Of a stretch of DNA of 7,685 nucleotides, positions 5,556 through 7,685 are shown piece by piece. Under the pieces are notes generated by a model, which had not been told where the DNA came from, did no database searches, and saw nothing but the letters and a program-made list of their open reading frames with translations. Position 1 is the first letter of the stretch. The number at the start of each line of letters is the position of its first letter. The position numbers and the translations under genes are program-made. The stretch is from an uncultured Clostridia bacterium. GTDB taxonomy: Bacteria; Bacillota; Clostridia; Christensenellales; Borkfalkiaceae. The stretch covers positions 1 through 7,685 of the forward strand of contig CANRIY010000072.1 in the NCBI GenBank assembly GCA_947630775.1, given 5' to 3'.

Positions 5556-6341
5556 ATGCAGTACACCCTCATCACAGGCGCTTGCGGCGGGCTCGGCGGC
5601 GCGTTCACGCAGATCCTCGCCCAAGACAACACGCCGCTCTTTTTGAGCGGCAGGAGCGCCGAACGGCTCCAAACGCTCAAAAATTCTCTGAATGTGCCCG
5701 TGGAGATCTGCCCCTGCGATCTTCGGGACGAAGCGAGCCGCGCGGCATTCTTTTCCTATGCCGACAGCCGCAGCGCGACCTTCACCCGCCTCATTTACGT
5801 CGCGGGGGTCGATACCCAAATGGCGTTCGAAAAGTACGACGAGGCACACATTCTCACGCAGACGCGGGTCAATTTCGAGGGCGCCGTCTCCTTCATCCGA
5901 AGCGTGCTCCAAAGGGCGCCGCTCGACGGGAAAACGGAGATCCTCGTGATCGGGAGCGTGACGGGCATCATGCCCGAGCCCTATTTTGCGCTCTATGCCG
6001 CCACGAAGAAGGCGCTCGAATATTTCACCGCCGCCCTCCGCGTCGAACTCAAAGGGCGGGCAAAGGTCACCTGCGTGCTTCCCGGGGGCATGCCCACGCG
6101 GGCGGATATCAAAGAGAATATCAAGGCGCATGGGGGATACGGCGCACTCTCCGCCATGCCGCCCGAAAAAGTCGCAAAAATTTCGCTCGCCGCCGTCAAA
6201 AAGAACAAGCGGCGGAAGATCGTCGGCTTCTGGAACAAGCTGACAGATTTCGGTGCGGCGCTTCTTCCTCTTTCGTGGCGCATGCACTTTGCGGCAAAGG
6301 TCTGGAAAAATACCGAAAAAGATTTTTATAAAGAAAGTTGA
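5556..6341 (+). CDS. short-chain dehydrogenase/reductase (SDR), classical type
   Basis: Predicted cytoplasmic NAD(P)-dependent oxidoreductase of 261 residues with a Rossmann fold; substrate unknown. The N-terminus carries the cofactor motif TGACGGLG (residues 7-14). SGR at 31-33 after the second strand is an arrangement often seen in NADP-preferring members. CDLRD at 53-57 matches the adenine-contact region, and YVAGVD at 81-86 replaces the usual NAG motif with VAG. The catalytic set is complete: Asn107, Ser134 in IGSVTG, Tyr147 and Lys151 (YAATK). LPGGMPT at 175-181 matches the PG motif after the sixth strand. The length fits classical SDRs. The C-terminus (about 216-261) is basic and partly hydrophobic (GAALLPLSWRMHF), which may place it near the membrane. 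It has its own promoter and no operon partner; the next gene, clpB, has a separate promoter. Confidence 0.9.
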   Translation: MQYTLITGACGGLGGAFTQILAQDNTPLFLSGRSAERLQTLKNSLNVPVEICPCDLRDEASRAAFFSYADSRSATFTRLIYVAGVDTQMAFEKYDEAHILTQTRVNFEGAVSFIRSVLQRAPLDGKTEILVIGSVTGIMPEPYFALYAATKKALEYFTAALRVELKGRAKVTCVLPGGMPTRADIKENIKAHGGYGALSAMPPEKVAKISLAAVKKNKRRKIVGFWNKLTDFGAALLPLSWRMHFAAKVWKNTEKDFYKES

Positions 6342-6382
6342 GCCTCCCGCGGCGTTTTTCCCTCAAAAACCTTCTTTCCCCG

Positions 6383-6410
6383 TTTCGTACGCCCGAAAAA
6401 GCGGTATAAT
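6383..6410 (+). promoter_or_regulatory. candidate promoter of clpB
   Basis: A perfect TATAAT at 6405-6410 follows GCGG, much as in the promoter before the SDR gene. The -35 region (TTTCGT, 6383-6388, spacer 16) is weak. Transcription would begin near 6417, giving a leader of about 40 bases. I see no CIRCE element (TTAGCACTC/GAGTGCTAA) and no GGTCAAA CtsR site in the 116 bases between the genes. Confidence 0.6.
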
Positions 6411-6424
6411 AAAGCGAACGGAAA

Positions 6425-6457
6425 TACGGCGGAACACCGTAAGGGAGGGAAAACGGT
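6425..6457 (+). promoter_or_regulatory. clpB leader with ribosome binding site and two competing short stems
   Basis: The Shine-Dalgarno GGGAGG lies at 6443-6448, nine bases before the ATG at 6458. TACGG (6425-6429) can pair with CCGTA (6437-6441), or ACCGT (6436-6440) can pair with ACGGT (6453-6457). The two stems share bases, so they exclude each other, and the second encloses the ribosome binding site in its loop. Each is only five base pairs, so a regulatory role is a suggestion. Confidence 0.4.
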
Positions 6458-7685
6458 ATGGACGCAAACAAATTTACGCAAAAGTCATTACAGACGATCC
6501 AAAACGCGCATCAGCTTGCGCAGGAGCGGGGCAACAGCGAGCTTTCGACGCTTCATCTTGCCGCCGCGCTCCTCGAAAAGGACGGGCTTGTGTCCCGTAT
6601 CTTGCTCCGCGCGGGCAAGGACGCGGAAGGGCTGTTGAGGACGATCGTGGAGGAGATCGACCGTCTCCCCCGCGTGAGCGGCACGGGGGCAGGGCAGCTC
6701 TATCCTTCCGCCGCGCTCACAAGGCTCTTGAATGAGTCCGAAAAGCTCGCCTCGGGCATGAAGGACGAATTTATTTCGGTCGAACATCTCTTTTTGTGCC
6801 TCTTCGATAATGCAGAGCCCCGCCTTTCGGCTGTTTTCAAGCGGTTCGGGCTCACCAAAGAGGATTTTTTGAAGGGGATGAAGGAAGTGCGCGGCAACCA
6901 GAACGTCACGAGCGACAATCCCGAAGAAACCTACGAGGCGCTTGAAAAGTACGGGACGGATCTCACCAAGCGCGCCGCGGCGCATAAGCTCGAACCCGTC
7001 ATCGGCAGAGACGAGGAGATACGGAACGTCATCCGCATTCTCTCCCGCAAGACAAAGAACAACCCCGTGCTCATCGGCGAGCCGGGCGTCGGGAAAACCG
7101 CGATCGCCGAAGGGCTCGCACGGAGGATCGTCTCGGGCGACGTTCCCGAGGGATTGAAGGGAAAAACACTCTTCGCCTTGGACATGGGTGCCCTGATCGC
7201 GGGCGCGAAGTACCGCGGCGAGTTTGAAGAACGCCTGAAAGCGGTGCTCGCGGAGATCACCAAATCGGAGGGGAAGATCCTTCTCTTCATCGATGAATTG
7301 CATACGGTCGTCGGCGCGGGAAAGAGCGAGGGCGCGATGGACGCGGGCAACCTCTTAAAACCCATGCTCGCCCGCGGGGAACTCCACTGCATCGGCGCGA
7401 CGACCCTCGACGAGTACCGCAAATATATCGAGAAGGACGCCGCCCTCGCGAGAAGATTTCAGCCCGTTTTGATCGGCGAACCCACCGTCGAGGACACCGT
7501 CTCCATTCTGCGCGGCCTCAAAGAGCGGTTTGAGATCTTCCACGGCGTGCGCATCCACGACGACGCGCTCGTCGCCGCGGCGACCCTTTCCAACCGCTAT
7601 ATCACAGACAGATTTCTGCCCGATAAGGCGATCGACCTCGTCGATGAGGCGGCGGCGATGATCCGCACCGAGATCGACTCCATGC
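6458..7685 (+). CDS. clpB: ATP-dependent chaperone ClpB, N-terminal part (cut by window edge)
   Basis: Hexameric AAA+ disaggregase that, with the DnaK system, threads aggregated proteins through its pore in the cytoplasm. The first 409 codons are present; the family is usually about 860 residues. Residues about 1-140 form the Clp N domain (MDANKFTQKSLQTIQ, LHLAAALLE), followed by the ClpB-type joint NPEETYEALEKYGTDLTKRA. The first ATPase domain has Walker A GEPGVGKT at 207-214, the pore segment with AKYRGEFEERLKAVL, Walker B LLFIDE with Asp279-Glu280, sensor-1 GATTLDEYRKYIEKD, and the arginine pair in ALARRFQPV. The reading stops in IDLVDEAAAMIRTEIDSM, where the coiled-coil middle domain starts. 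That sequence and the long N domain favour ClpB over ClpC or ClpA. The ATG at 6458 has a good ribosome binding site. All key residues expected in this part are intact. Confidence 0.96.
   Translation, partial: MDANKFTQKSLQTIQNAHQLAQERGNSELSTLHLAAALLEKDGLVSRILLRAGKDAEGLLRTIVEEIDRLPRVSGTGAGQLYPSAALTRLLNESEKLASGMKDEFISVEHLFLCLFDNAEPRLSAVFKRFGLTKEDFLKGMKEVRGNQNVTSDNPEETYEALEKYGTDLTKRAAAHKLEPVIGRDEEIRNVIRILSRKTKNNPVLIGEPGVGKTAIAEGLARRIVSGDVPEGLKGKTLFALDMGALIAGAKYRGEFEERLKAVLAEITKSEGKILLFIDELHTVVGAGKSEGAMDAGNLLKPMLARGELHCIGATTLDEYRKYIEKDAALARRFQPVLIGEPTVEDTVSILRGLKERFEIFHGVRIHDDALVAAATLSNRYITDRFLPDKAIDLVDEAAAMIRTEIDSM

Noticed and set aside
6342..6376. Intrinsic terminator after the SDR gene
   Set aside because: A T-run follows GCC...GGC, but only a three-base-pair stem can form, so I cannot support a terminator here.

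Overview
The window looks like chromosomal DNA of an endospore-forming, moderately GC-rich Firmicute of the Clostridia type. It carries a spore-specific spoVA gene, a Gram-positive style lipoprotein with an acidic linker, AGGAGG-like ribosome binding sites, TATAAT -10 boxes and a clean intrinsic terminator. An uncultured gut Clostridia lineage (for example Christensenellales-like) would fit, but that is only an impression. All supported genes are on the + strand.

Layout. Positions 1-301 have no convincing gene. They hold two nested inverted repeats (35-91 and 228-291); the second ends 10 bases before spoVAE. spoVAE (302-679) is a short membrane protein of the SpoVA channel. Its usual upstream partner spoVAD is not visible and, if present, lies beyond the left edge. 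A promoter-bearing spacer leads to the dominant gene, a 1365-residue lipoprotein (882-4979). It has two or three small N-terminal surface-type domains followed by seven diverged beta-rich modules. A strong intrinsic terminator (5019-5050) ends that unit.

Positions 5051-5470 contain no gene but are packed with structured repeats: two diverged direct copies of a roughly 115-base multi-hairpin element (5055-5166 and 5270-5386), with two diverged copies of a 24-base hairpin element between them, and a further hairpin at 5410-5440. Next comes a promoter and a classical short-chain dehydrogenase/reductase (5556-6341). Another promoter and leader precede clpB (6458 to the right edge), which is cut off at the start of its middle domain.

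The four genes show no obvious joint pathway: sporulation/germination, a surface lipoprotein, a small oxidoreductase and a protein disaggregase. The last three each have their own apparent promoter. The most interesting parts are the modular lipoprotein of unknown ligand and the structured intergenic repeats, in which paired changes keep the hairpin stems intact. I saw no CRISPR array, rRNA, tRNA, transposase or defence system.
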